A DNA stretch of 42,243 bases from Gemmatimonadota bacterium (GTDB lineage: Bacteria > Gemmatimonadota > Gemmatimonadetes > Gemmatimonadales > GWC2-71-9). The notes under the pieces were generated by a model that ran no database searches, was not told where the DNA came from, and worked only from the letters and a program-made list of their open reading frames with translations. Positions 25,516-33,000 of the stretch are shown in pieces. The DNA lies in the NCBI GenBank assembly GCA_003222155.1, contig QHUU01000081.1, positions 1 to 42,243 on the forward strand, given 5' to 3'. Numbering within the stretch: position 1 is the stretch's first letter; each line of letters opens with the position of its first letter. A program made the translations under genes and the position numbers.

Positions 25516-25929
25516 CTATCCCGATACCTCCGCCGGCAGCCGTGCCCGGACGGACTGGAGTACCTCTCGCGCGACGGCCAGCGCCTCCTCCGCTTCGGCT
25601 GGTGTCGGTTCCCCCGGCTCGCCCGGGTATCGGAACCGCCAGGCGTATTGCGTCAGAACCACCGCGCGGTCTACGACGGACTTCAGGGCGGGATCGAGGG
25701 CCAGGCACGCCTCGCCCAGCTCCTCGAGGTTGTGCGTCTTGCGGAAGGGCCTGTCGTGCCAGGTCAGGAATGCCTTGAATGCTTTTTCTGCGGTTTGCTG
25801 GGAGTGGAACGTCAGGTCCCCCCGTAGCGGCGGATGCGCCGTCTGGTCGTGTTCGGCGGCTCGGAGATCGTTGTCCGCCTTCTGCAGCCACGCCCTTGTG
25901 TCGGCGACCCGGGCGGGGTCATGCGGCAT
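25516..25929 (-). CDS. HEPN-domain protein (toxin of HEPN/MNT pair)
   Basis: A 137-residue all-helical protein. From ATG 25929 it reads MPHDPARVADTRAWLQKADND, the usual HEPN opening. Helix 2 has TFHSQQTAEKAFKAFL, and the loop RPFRKTHNLEEL carries the Arg-x5-His that fits the RX4-6H ribonuclease motif. The final helix is EEALAVAREVLQSVRARL. The start overlaps the end of the MNT gene by 11 bases, the normal arrangement for HEPN/MNT (HepT/MntA) toxin-antitoxin modules, where the nucleotidyltransferase silences the HEPN RNase. A longer frame to 26061 exists but covers the MNT gene. It is the first cargo gene inside the left end. Confidence 0.88.
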   Translation of the reverse strand: MPHDPARVADTRAWLQKADNDLRAAEHDQTAHPPLRGDLTFHSQQTAEKAFKAFLTWHDRPFRKTHNLEELGEACLALDPALKSVVDRAVVLTQYAWRFRYPGEPGEPTPAEAEEALAVAREVLQSVRARLPAEVSG

Positions 25930-26272
25930 GCAGGAGCACGCCTTCGCGGACCACCGTGGCGGGCAGGGAGGCCTGAAGGTGAAGGCGCTCCTCGAAGTAG
26001 GTCCGTGTGCAGACCAGGACGTCGGCGGCCGCCCCCGTGCCACGCAGCGCCTCGTAGGCAAGCCGGCTGCCGCGCCGCTGTGCCGCGGCCTCGTCGGGGA
26101 CCACGAGCAATAGATCGTAATCGCTGTCCGGCCCCGCCTCGGCGCGCGCCTTGGAGCCGAAGAGGTACACCAGCATCGGATGGTACGCCGCCACGAGCCG
26201 GCGCACGATCTCGGCGAGCAGCGGATCGCTCAACGGCTTCGCTGTGCGTAGCGAGGAAGAGTCGCGCGTCAT
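25919..26272 (-). CDS. MNT-type nucleotidyltransferase (antitoxin of HEPN/MNT pair)
   Basis: A 117-residue minimal nucleotidyltransferase. The signature GSKARAEAGPDSDYDLLLVV gives the Gly-Ser and the Asp-x-Asp metal ligands of the polymerase-beta fold, so it is likely active. In characterised MntA proteins this domain AMPylates or polyAMPylates a Tyr near the HEPN active site to block the toxin. The following helix and a last strand (ADVLVCTRTYFEERL) complete the fold. The ATG at 26272 begins MTRDSSSLRTAK. It precedes and overlaps the HEPN gene. Confidence 0.88.
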   Translation of the reverse strand: MTRDSSSLRTAKPLSDPLLAEIVRRLVAAYHPMLVYLFGSKARAEAGPDSDYDLLLVVPDEAAAQRRGSRLAYEALRGTGAAADVLVCTRTYFEERLHLQASLPATVVREGVLLHAA

Positions 26273-26429
26273 CGGGTTTCGGGAGCTGACATCGCTGCCA
26301 ATCTAGGCTCGCGCAGGGCTCGCGACCAGCACCGGTGGGGAAGGATTGGCCAGCCAGTCTTTCCATTGATGCGCGGGCTGACTAACCTGCTCCCCTGATC
26401 GGGGCGTGTTGAGAGCCCCGACACATCAG

Positions 26430-26540
26430 CCCGAGCAGCGAACGCCGCGGGCGGTCCTCATCCGCACGGTCGCCAGCTGGATCGAAGAGTGGTACGACCG
26501 ACGCCGTCGTCATTCCTCGCTCGGCCAGGCAGCTTCTTGA
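26430..26540 (+). pseudogene. IS3-family transposase C-terminal remnant
   Basis: A short open stretch translates to ...VASWIEEWYDRRRRHSSLGQ and stops at 26538-26540. This matches the typical end of IS3-family OrfB (pattern 'YIxxYNxxRRHSxLGxxxP'). No upstream DDE domain, OrfA or inverted repeats remain, so it is a dead fragment. It shows that other insertions happened in the element's cargo zone. The rest of 26273-26604 holds nothing else I can identify. Confidence 0.7.
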
Positions 26541-26604
26541 GTCGTTGTGAATATCGACTACGATGACCGTTTCGCGCTTTCTGATTCTGGAAGGGGAGCG
26601 TCAG

Positions 26605-28083
26605 TTATGGGCCAAAGACGGGCACAGACGTGGGATGAATCGCGGTTGAACCGTCGCCCAGCTCGCCCTCGCTATTGTCCCCCCAACAGTACGCCGCACC
26701 CTGAGGGGTTACCCCACACGTGTGGAGATACCCAGTACTGACGGTGGCGAACGTCAATCCTCCGGAGACCAGAAGGGGGGTGGGGTTCGGGGCGTTGGTG
26801 AGCGGGGTGGCAGCGTTGCCGAGCTGGCCATAGCCGTTGTATCCCCAGCAGTAGGCGGCGCCGCCGGTTGTCACGCCGCACGTGGCCCCCTGCCCGGCGC
26901 TAATGGCGGCGAAGGTCAGTGCACCGGAGACGGCAACGGGTGATGTGCTCTTTTGGGTCGTGCCGTTCCCCAGCTCGCCTGAGCCGTTCGATCCCCAACA
27001 GTACGCCGCGCCGTCTCGAGTCAGACCGCACGCGTGAGAGTCGCCCGCGCTCAGCGCGACGAAGTTCAGCCCGCCGGCCACCGGTACCGGGACACCGCTC
27101 GACGTCAAGTTTCCGTTTCCGAGCTCGCCAGAAACGTTGTCACCCCAGCAGTACGCTGCACCGCTGGTCGTCAGGCCACAGGAGTATTGGTACCCGGCAG
27201 CAATTGCAACGAAAGACGACTCACCGGAGACAAGGACCGGGCTGCTGTTCACGTAGCTGATGGGGGCGCCGTTGCCGAGCTCGCCGGCGATGTTATTGCC
27301 CCAGCAGTAGATCGCTCCGCCCGTCGCCAGGCCACACGAGTGGTACACACCGGCGCTCACCGCGTTGAACGGGAGCCCACCGGTCACCGCCACGGGCGTT
27401 GGGCTGGCCGTGGTATCGCCGTTGCCGAGCTGGCCGTTGAAGTTGGCCCCCCAGCAGTAGGCGGCGCCGCCGGGCGTCACACCACAGGTGTGTTCGAACC
27501 CGCCACTGAGAACGGCATAGGACAGCCCGCCATCCACGGGCATGGGCGTATCGTATATGGGTTTCGCGGATTGCTTGAGGCTGTCCACGGCGCCGGCACC
27601 GAGCATGCCATTGAGGTTCGACCCCCAGCAGAACCCGGCGCCACGCGTGGTAACGGCGCAGGTGTTGAGGAAGAATCCGACGCTGATGTGCGCGAAGGCG
27701 CCATGCGGAACGGCAGCTTGGGCGTTGATCGTGTCGCTTACCGCGGTTGTTCCGGCGACGCTCCTGATGGTCGCCACGGTCTGGCCGGGCGCCATCGCCC
27801 GGAAATGGTACACCTGCTCCTGGCCTGGCGGCCCTTCCGGGTTATACACCGTCCGGAAATCCATCCCGAGAAACGCAACGGCGGACGACGACAAGGAGGG
27901 CAAGCTGTCATACTCGACTCCTCCTCCATACTCGACGCCTCCGGGCGTGATGTCGGCCCGCTGGGCTACGGAGAGCGACAGCGTTTGCAGATAGCGCACG
28001 GAGGCTTCGGTGGTAATCCCGGTGGGGTGATCCGTGCAAGCCGCCGCTGCCAACGGGAAAAGGGCAAAAAAGAATCTCTTCAC
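26605..28083 (-). CDS. RCC1-repeat lipoprotein
   Basis: A 492-residue exported lipoprotein (signal MKRFFFALFPLAAAAC, lipobox Cys 16). After an ~130-residue beta-rich N-terminal region come about seven RCC1-type repeats of about 50 residues, with consensus 'AVSAGxxHTCGVTxxGAAYCWGxNxxGQLGNG'. Examples: FEHTCGVTPGGAAYCWG, YHSCGLATGGAIYCWG, YLHTCGVTPQGAAYCWG. They should form a seven-bladed propeller. Each repeat keeps two Cys (TCGV and YCWG), which suggests a disulfide in every blade, fitting an exported protein. RCC1 lipoproteins of this type are common in Gemmatimonadota; the function is unknown. It is divergent from the DUF4145 gene. Confidence 0.88.
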   Translation of the reverse strand: MKRFFFALFPLAAAACTDHPTGITTEASVRYLQTLSLSVAQRADITPGGVEYGGGVEYDSLPSLSSSAVAFLGMDFRTVYNPEGPPGQEQVYHFRAMAPGQTVATIRSVAGTTAVSDTINAQAAVPHGAFAHISVGFFLNTCAVTTRGAGFCWGSNLNGMLGAGAVDSLKQSAKPIYDTPMPVDGGLSYAVLSGGFEHTCGVTPGGAAYCWGANFNGQLGNGDTTASPTPVAVTGGLPFNAVSAGVYHSCGLATGGAIYCWGNNIAGELGNGAPISYVNSSPVLVSGESSFVAIAAGYQYSCGLTTSGAAYCWGDNVSGELGNGNLTSSGVPVPVAGGLNFVALSAGDSHACGLTRDGAAYCWGSNGSGELGNGTTQKSTSPVAVSGALTFAAISAGQGATCGVTTGGAAYCWGYNGYGQLGNAATPLTNAPNPTPLLVSGGLTFATVSTGYLHTCGVTPQGAAYCWGDNSEGELGDGSTAIHPTSVPVFGP

Positions 28084-28330
28084 CTTGTGCTCTTTCTGAT
28101 TGCGCTCTTCCGAGATCTGTCCACCCTACCAGAACCTACCCACGCGCCGTTCGATGGCCAAGCGGTGCGCTCCCGGTCCCCGGGGCTCCCGCCACGTGCG
28201 AAGAACTAATAGCGTGAGCAACTACGGAACGGGCCGAAACGCGAGAGGCAGACGGTCGGGTGCGGTCGCTGGATCGCCCCTCTCAGCTGTATTTTGAAGC
28301 TGGGCGGGTGGCATCCACGGAGGCTCCAGG

Positions 28331-29008
28331 GTGGCTTCGAAGCGCAACTACCACGCGGGCCGTGGCAAGACGATCAAGGTTGTGTGCGCCTCGTGCAATG
28401 GTCCCACGCAGCACGATATTGTCTACTCCGTGACCGACGAGGACGGCGACGACAACGTGCAATGGTGGGGCTATTACCAGGTGCTGGAGTGTAGGGGGTG
28501 CGAGCGCATCAGCTTTCGCTACAACTGGCAGAGCAGCGAGGATCTCGAGCCATCCGAAAACGGCGCCTGGGAGGCCGTCGATCATGAGACCCTCTACCCC
28601 TCTCGCATCGCGGGCGCAGCGCCGATGGCAGATAGCCACCTGCTTCCTCCTCAGCTAAGGCGAATCTATGAGGAGACGCACTCGGCTTTGAGCGCTAACC
28701 TGCCTGTGATCGCGGGAATTGGAGTACGCGCCATCGTGGAGACGCTCTGCGCAGAAAAAAAAGCGAAAGGCGGCGACCTAAAGCAGAAGATAGACGACCT
28801 CGTGAAGCAGGGCGTCATAACGCCTGCCGGCGGAGAGATCCTCCATAGTCTTCGCCTCATGGGAAACGAGGCAGCCCACGAGGTGAAGCCCCAGAAGCCT
28901 GAGGATCTCTTGCTCGCCATGCGAGTCGTGGAACACGCGCTCCAGGGAGTCTACATCCTTCCCAGGCAAGCGGAGCACCTCCCTTCGGGACGAACAGTCC
29001 AGCCATAG
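28331..29008 (+). CDS. DUF4145-domain protein
   Basis: A 225-residue cytoplasmic protein. The N-terminus has two Cys pairs (CASC and CRGC) forming a zinc ribbon, and the C-terminal ~130 residues match DUF4145: PPQLRRIYEETHSAL, AGIGVRAIVETLCAEK, LKQKIDDLVKQGVITPAG, ILHSLRLMGNEAAHEVKP. The Arg/Glu and GN-x-AAH positions are the family's signature; the fold is HEPN-like. DUF4145 genes are often found in defence and mobile contexts, sometimes fused to restriction enzymes. The start is GTG at 28331, seven bases after GGAGG. It leads a small operon with the two following reading frames. Confidence 0.85.
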   Translation: MASKRNYHAGRGKTIKVVCASCNGPTQHDIVYSVTDEDGDDNVQWWGYYQVLECRGCERISFRYNWQSSEDLEPSENGAWEAVDHETLYPSRIAGAAPMADSHLLPPQLRRIYEETHSALSANLPVIAGIGVRAIVETLCAEKKAKGGDLKQKIDDLVKQGVITPAGGEILHSLRLMGNEAAHEVKPQKPEDLLLAMRVVEHALQGVYILPRQAEHLPSGRTVQP

Positions 29009-29045
29009 GGAAACCACTTGACTTGCCACCTACCGTGAGGGTTCG

Positions 29046-29267
29046 ATGCTCCCTAGGCCGCTAGACCCGAAGAAGTACTACATCGGCACGCGCTGCGGCT
29101 TTTGCCACCACTACCTGGCCTTCGTCGAAGATCCGAGCGCGGGGAAGGTGAAGCTGGTGTACGAGCGACCCCTCGTCACGCTGACGTGCCAGAGCTGCGG
29201 ACGACCCGCGAACTACCCGACGGCCGGGCTCCACTCGTTTCGGGGCGACGCCCCGGCGTTGAACTAG
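29046..29267 (+). CDS. Small zinc-ribbon protein (first part of a split frame)
   Basis: A 73-residue protein with a four-Cys ribbon: CGFCH near residue 18 and CQSC near residue 50. A GAGGG site precedes the ATG. It ends at a TAG (29265-29267) and the same frame then stays open for 248 more codons to 30011, with no usable start for the first 74. So it may be the N-terminal domain of a single protein interrupted by an amber codon. By itself it resembles stand-alone zinc-ribbon proteins of mobile elements; I do not recognise a family. Confidence 0.6.
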   Translation: MLPRPLDPKKYYIGTRCGFCHHYLAFVEDPSAGKVKLVYERPLVTLTCQSCGRPANYPTAGLHSFRGDAPALN

Positions 29268-30011
29268 AAACTTACGCCAGCGCAAAGCCCCACACCTGGA
29301 CACCTCTTCGGTGTCCCGTGGACCGATGCCGCGATCATCGCCGCCATTCTCGGCGGTGCATTTGCCCTCGCCAAGGAAACGCTCTCGTTCGGCTTTCGCC
29401 TGCTCGAAGGCGCGTGGGAACGCCGTCGCCTGAGGCACAGCCTCTACGCACGGGTTTGGCACGACCACTTCCAGATCGCCACGGGGGCTGTGAAGGCGAT
29501 GCGCGCTTGGCCTTATGACGAGTTCGCCGCGGGCGGGTGGGCCGTTCCGCCACCGCCGGTGGACTTCCTCCGGCGGCACGACGTGCCGCTCGCGGCCGAC
29601 GTCCTGCAGCTGCTGGCCGACTCGCCGGACACCGTGACGGCCTACCTGCACGCCACGATTCAGCGCGACTACGCGGGCGCCGTGGCCAAGACCGAGGAGG
29701 ACGAGTTCGGCCGCATCACCTATGAATATCCCCGCACGCGAAACGTCCTCCGAACCCTGCTCGAAAACGTCGTCAACGCGCTCGAGGAGCTGGCAGGTCA
29801 TCTGCCTGCGAGGCCCTGGTGGAGGAAGAAGACGAAATTGGGGCCGCGGGAGATCTGCGAGGCGAACGTCAAGTACTTTCGCGCGGAGCTGGAGAAGGTG
29901 CCGGCGATCACGAAGCAGGAGGTGCTGCAGATCTCGATCAGGGCTCACGCCCAGCTTAAACGCTTGAAGGCAGAGGAATCCTCAGGCGAGGGCGACCCTA
30001 CGGCGTCGTGA
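29268..30011 (+). pseudogene. Membrane-anchored hypothetical, start missing or amber-split
   Basis: This 247-codon open stretch follows the TAG at 29265 in the same frame. It opens with a likely membrane helix (DAAIIAAILGGAFALAKE) and a basic segment (WERRRLRHSLYARVWHDHF), then a mostly helical soluble domain (VLQLLADSPDTVTAYLHATI, NVLRTLLENVVNALEELAG, EVLQISIRAHAQLKRL). The first in-frame GTG is at 29490 (VKAMRAWPYDEF), which would discard the membrane helix. I see coding character throughout, so either translation reads through the amber, the start is a rare codon, or this is a gene broken by a point mutation. No family recognised. Confidence 0.5.
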
Positions 30012-30148
30012 ATGCCGCCGGCCCCTGGCATCGAGCTGGCATCGCTACTTCCATCAACCGGCACGAACGTGCCGTCGCGCGAGCGGTTCGATAGCTAGGA
30101 CGTGCCCCCGCGTGGACGGGCGCGCCCCGCTGGCGGAATCTCAAAATC

Positions 30149-30168
30149 CCTTGCGTGAGCACGCAAGG
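30149..30168 (+). other. Candidate oriT nic-site hairpin
   Basis: CCTTGCGTGAGCACGCAAGG is a perfect 8-bp inverted repeat with a GAGC loop, followed directly by TGCGGGCAGACC. Relaxases of the MobA type usually nick just 3' of such a hairpin in a GTGCG-like sequence, so the junction near 30169-30176 is a candidate nic site. It lies upstream of mobC and mobA in the only long non-coding stretch of the element. Confidence 0.5.
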
Positions 30169-30232
30169 TGCGGGCAGACCCCGGCTCCCTGTTGTGATCC
30201 TCTCTAGTCAACGGCGTGAGCACCCCTGCACC

Positions 30233-30271
30233 GCGAGGTAATCGTGCGAGGTAATCGTGCGAGGTAATCGT
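30233..30271 (+). repeat. Three perfect 13-bp iterons
   Basis: GCGAGGTAATCGT is repeated three times in tandem without gaps (30233-30245, 30246-30258, 30259-30271). Such iterons usually bind a plasmid or relaxosome protein (for example MobC or an accessory factor). They sit between the candidate nic hairpin and the mob genes. The count is too low and the unit too short for CRISPR. Confidence 0.8.
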
Positions 30272-30281
30272 GCAAGCAAGA

Positions 30282-30327
30282 GGAGCGATATCGGTGCACG
30301 CGCTGGTGCGCGGCACCGAATCGCTCC
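30282..30327 (+). repeat. Inverted repeat in the oriT region
   Basis: Left arm GGAGCGATATCGGTGC (30282-30297) and right arm GGCACCGAATCGCTCC (30312-30327) can pair over about 15 bp with one bulged A, with a 14-base loop. It follows the iterons directly and is a second candidate relaxosome structure. Confidence 0.6.
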
Positions 30328-30392
30328 TGCCCCGCCCATTCGCGCGCGGCCGCGCGCTCAAGGGCGAGCAAGCCCCTAACCCCACGGGCACG

Positions 30393-30634
30393 CTCAGCCC
30401 ATCCGGGCCTCTTTACTTGTAGAGGGGTGTGTGTCGCGACCACCGCTGAGACCCGGGCCGAATCCCCGCGGGCACGGTCGGGGTCATTCGGGACTATTCC
30501 CTTATGGAGGGGTGTGTCGCGACCGCCCCGATGAGACGCTGGGCCGAATCCCGGAGTACCTAAGTAAGGGAACCTTGCGTGCCGTCGACGCTGACACGCT
30601 GGGCCCCATCCGGGACTACTTGTAAGTAGGGGGG
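30393..30634 (+). repeat. Four degenerate ~37-base hairpin repeats upstream of mobC
   Basis: Four related blocks lie at about 30393-30429, 30478-30514, 30538-30574 and 30598-30634. Each has a GGGC/TC..ATYCGGG part, then a small dyad (for example CTACTTGTAAGTAG in the fourth, CTCTTTACTTGTAGAG in the first) and a G-rich tail. Between them, GTGTGTCGCGACC and TGAGAC-GGGCCGAATCC are shared by the first two. Together they make a roughly 240-base repeat cluster with no coding character; it may be part of oriT, a control region for the mob genes, or a replication-like origin. Confidence 0.55.
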
Positions 30635-30800
30635 GACAACTCGTGAACAAGACGCCAGAACGGTCTGCCGAATTGCGAGGTGCTTGGAAGTAGGAAGAGG
30701 TACCTCGTTACGAGCGGGTCAGAACAGTCCGCCGCAACTGGAAGGACTTGTCCACAACGAGGGTCGCGTCGTAGCGCTTCCCGCCCATCCTAAGAGGGCC

Positions 30801-31118
30801 ATGCCCGATCGCCGGACCGCCGCAAAGCTGATTCGCTTCCATCCCGACGAACTCCGCGAGATCACGGAATGCGCCCGGCGCTCAGGCCTCACCCCGGCCC
30901 GCTTCATCCGCGAGACCGCGCTCGGCGCCACCCCAAAGGCCCGGGCCCACGCAGCGGACCAGCCCCTCCTCCGTGAACTCGCCCGCGTCGGCCGCAGCCT
31001 CGAGCACCTCGCCCGCTGCGCCAGGGCCAGCCAGGACGCCGCCCTCGCGGCGAAGACGACCGCTGCCCTGGAACGGCACCACGCGCTGGTCCGGCACGTC
31101 GTGCAGCGCCATCGCTAG
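30801..31118 (+). CDS. mobC: MobC-like relaxosome accessory protein
   Basis: A 105-residue DNA-binding protein that would open oriT for the relaxase. It starts with an Arc/MetJ-like ribbon-helix-helix (KLIRFHPDELREITECARRSGLTPARFIRETALG), followed by a helical tail with LARVGRSLEHLARCA, both typical for MobC. I chose the ATG at 30801 (after AAGAGGG) over an upstream start at 30684, whose first 39 residues have no coding character. It lies 17 bases before the relaxase gene. Confidence 0.85.
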   Translation: MPDRRTAAKLIRFHPDELREITECARRSGLTPARFIRETALGATPKARAHAADQPLLRELARVGRSLEHLARCARASQDAALAAKTTAALERHHALVRHVVQRHR

Positions 31119-31135
31119 AAGGGAGGATCCACCCC

Positions 31136-32680
31136 GTGATCGCGACGACATCGTCCGGCCGCCGCTTCGCCGTGCTGGCCCGCTACCTGCTGCGCGGCCG
31201 CTCGGGAGCGGAGACCGAGCGCGTGGCCTGGACCGCCGGGCGGAACTTGGGCCTCGACGACCCCGAGCTGGCGGCGGTGCTCATGCAAGCCACCGCCGAC
31301 GAGAACCCGCGGGTCGAGGTGCCCGTCTATCACCTGACGATCAACTTCGACCCCAACGATCCGGTGACACCCACCGAGATGCAGGCCGTGGCCGACCGCG
31401 TCCTGCGGGATCTCGGCTTGGCCGAGCACCAGGCCCTGATGGTGGCCCACCAGGACCGGGCGCATCCGCATGTGCACGTGATGGTGAACCGGGTGCACCC
31501 GGAGACGGGCGTGGCGTGGGAGCGCTGGCAGGACCGCCCCCGGATCGAGCGCACGCTCCGGGAGCTCGAACGCGAGTTGGGACTCCGCGAGGTGGCGGGC
31601 CGGCTCTACCAGCTCGACGGCCAGGAGGCGCCGGAGCCCGCCCGGCTGACGAGCGGGGAGCGCCGGCAGGCCGAGCGCACGGGCGAGCCCGCGTTTCCTG
31701 ATCGCGTCCGGGCCCATCTGCCCGAGTTGCGCGCCGCCCGCTCGTGGACCGAGCTCGAGGAGCGGCTCGCCGCCCATGGGCTCCGGCTCGAGCGCAAGGG
31801 CCAGGGGCTCGTGATCACGGACGGCACGCATCAGGTCAAGGCGTCGCGCGTGGCACGCGACCTCTCTCTCCGCCGGCTGGAGGAGCGCTTCCGCGCGCCC
31901 TATCCGGGCCGGGAGGAGGAGCAGGCCCGGCGCGAGCCCCCGAGCCGCGACGTGGCCCAGCTCCAGGGGGCCCTGGCCGAATACGAGCGCGTGGCGGCGC
32001 TGGAGCACGAGCGGGACCGGGCGACGAAGGAGCTCTATGCCGCACAGGCCCGGCGGTCCAACCTTGACCACGCGATCACGGCGGTGCAGGCAGCGGAGAA
32101 GGACTTCGACCGCGCGCTGGCCCGGGTCTATCGGGATCCGCCAGCCGCGCGGGAGCAGTTCCGGAACGCCGTCGCGCAAGCCGGGCCGGAGCGCGCGGCG
32201 GAATGGCTCACCGCCGAACCGGAGCGTTTTGGCGCGCTCCGGACCGTCGACCGGCCGCGGGCCCTGGGGCTCGGCGTCCGGCGCGACGACGCGCCCGCGC
32301 GCCTCGAGGCGCGCCGGGCTGCCGCCTGTGGGCGGGCGCTCGCCGAAACGGAGCGCCGCGCCGCCGCACTCGCCGGACGGGACGCGCCGGACCGGCAGGA
32401 GTCCAGCGTGGGGCCGTGGGTCGAGCGCGCCCTCGCGCACGTGAAGGAGCGCATCGGTGAGACGGAGCGGCTGCTGGACCAGCTGAAGCAGGAACTGCGA
32501 CGGGCGCCGCACCTCGAGCTCCTGCAGCGCAGCATCGCCCGGGTGGTCGCCCGGCTCGAGCCGCGCGAGATCGCCCAACTGCGGCTCCTGGTCACCGCCC
32601 CACAGGTCGCGATCGCGTTCCAAGCGCGGCGCGTGCTCAAGGACCTGCTGCTCGGCCGCGAGCAGGAGGACGATCGCTGA
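31136..32680 (+). CDS. mobA: MobA/VirD2-like relaxase
   Basis: A 514-residue relaxase that should nick oriT and pilot the strand. The N-terminal third is the catalytic domain: RRFAVLARYLLRG (Tyr17 is the likely nucleophile), RVEVPVYHLTINFDPND, and the metal-binding motif HQDRAHPHVHVMVNRVHPETG with the HUH-type histidines. Then comes WERWQDRPRIERTLRELERELGL, conserved in this relaxase group. The C-terminal half is long, charged and coiled (for example EQARREPPSRDVAQLQ, LAHVKERIGETERLLDQLKQEL), with no helicase motifs. Start GTG at 31136 with GGAGG upstream. Its stop overlaps the next start (TGATG at 32678-32682). Confidence 0.9.
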   Translation: MIATTSSGRRFAVLARYLLRGRSGAETERVAWTAGRNLGLDDPELAAVLMQATADENPRVEVPVYHLTINFDPNDPVTPTEMQAVADRVLRDLGLAEHQALMVAHQDRAHPHVHVMVNRVHPETGVAWERWQDRPRIERTLRELERELGLREVAGRLYQLDGQEAPEPARLTSGERRQAERTGEPAFPDRVRAHLPELRAARSWTELEERLAAHGLRLERKGQGLVITDGTHQVKASRVARDLSLRRLEERFRAPYPGREEEQARREPPSRDVAQLQGALAEYERVAALEHERDRATKELYAAQARRSNLDHAITAVQAAEKDFDRALARVYRDPPAAREQFRNAVAQAGPERAAEWLTAEPERFGALRTVDRPRALGLGVRRDDAPARLEARRAAACGRALAETERRAAALAGRDAPDRQESSVGPWVERALAHVKERIGETERLLDQLKQELRRAPHLELLQRSIARVVARLEPREIAQLRLLVTAPQVAIAFQARRVLKDLLLGREQEDDR

Positions 32681-33000
32681 TGGCGGTGCACTCGCGGGGT
32701 CGACAAATTGTGGAACCGGCAGACGGTGATCAACTGGATGCATGGGCGGTGGCTTCAGAGGTCAGTGGGCGAAAAGGTGGAAGGAGACGCTGGGCGCCAC
32801 CCGAAAGTGTACGCGTGACGAACACCTTGATTCCTGGAGAGCGGCTTCTCCGGGCTGCCGACGTCGCCGCCATCCTCAGTGTGCCCACCAAGCGTGTCTA
32901 CGAGCTCGGCATACCTGCCGTGCGATTGTCGTCTCGCTGTCTGCGATGGCGGTGCTCTGATGTCGAGTGCTGGGTCGAGGAAAGGAGGGTCTCGCCGTGA
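32680..33000 (+). CDS. Excisionase-like helix-turn-helix protein
   Basis: A 106-residue protein overlapping mobA by one base (TGATG). The conserved part is the last 60 residues: LLRAADVAAILSVPTKRVYELGI-x-AVRLSSRCLRWRCSDVECWVEERR, a MerR-type winged HTH as in phage and plasmid excisionases (HTH_17 type). The first 45 residues are low-complexity and may be an extension created by the coupled start; an internal GTG at 32815 (VTNTLIPGERLLRAADV) is a good alternative. It sits directly before the integrase, the usual place for a recombination directionality factor. Confidence 0.72.
   Translation: MAVHSRGRQIVEPADGDQLDAWAVASEVSGRKGGRRRWAPPESVRVTNTLIPGERLLRAADVAAILSVPTKRVYELGIPAVRLSSRCLRWRCSDVECWVEERRVSP

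Noticed and set aside
30233-30271. Possible CRISPR or coding repeat from the 13-bp iterons
   Set aside because: Only three gapless copies with no spacers and no coding frame; better explained as iterons.
30204-30650. 148-residue minus strand frame in the oriT region
   Set aside because: It covers the iterons and hairpin repeats, has no coding pattern and translates to repeat-derived low-complexity sequence.
31115-32743. 542-residue minus strand open frame
   Set aside because: Shadow of the relaxase gene; the + strand has the HUH motif and mob context.
32817-33000. Xis-like gene starting only at 32815
   Set aside because: Kept the longer coupled start at 32680 as the reported feature because of TGATG overlap with mobA, though the internal GTG remains possible.
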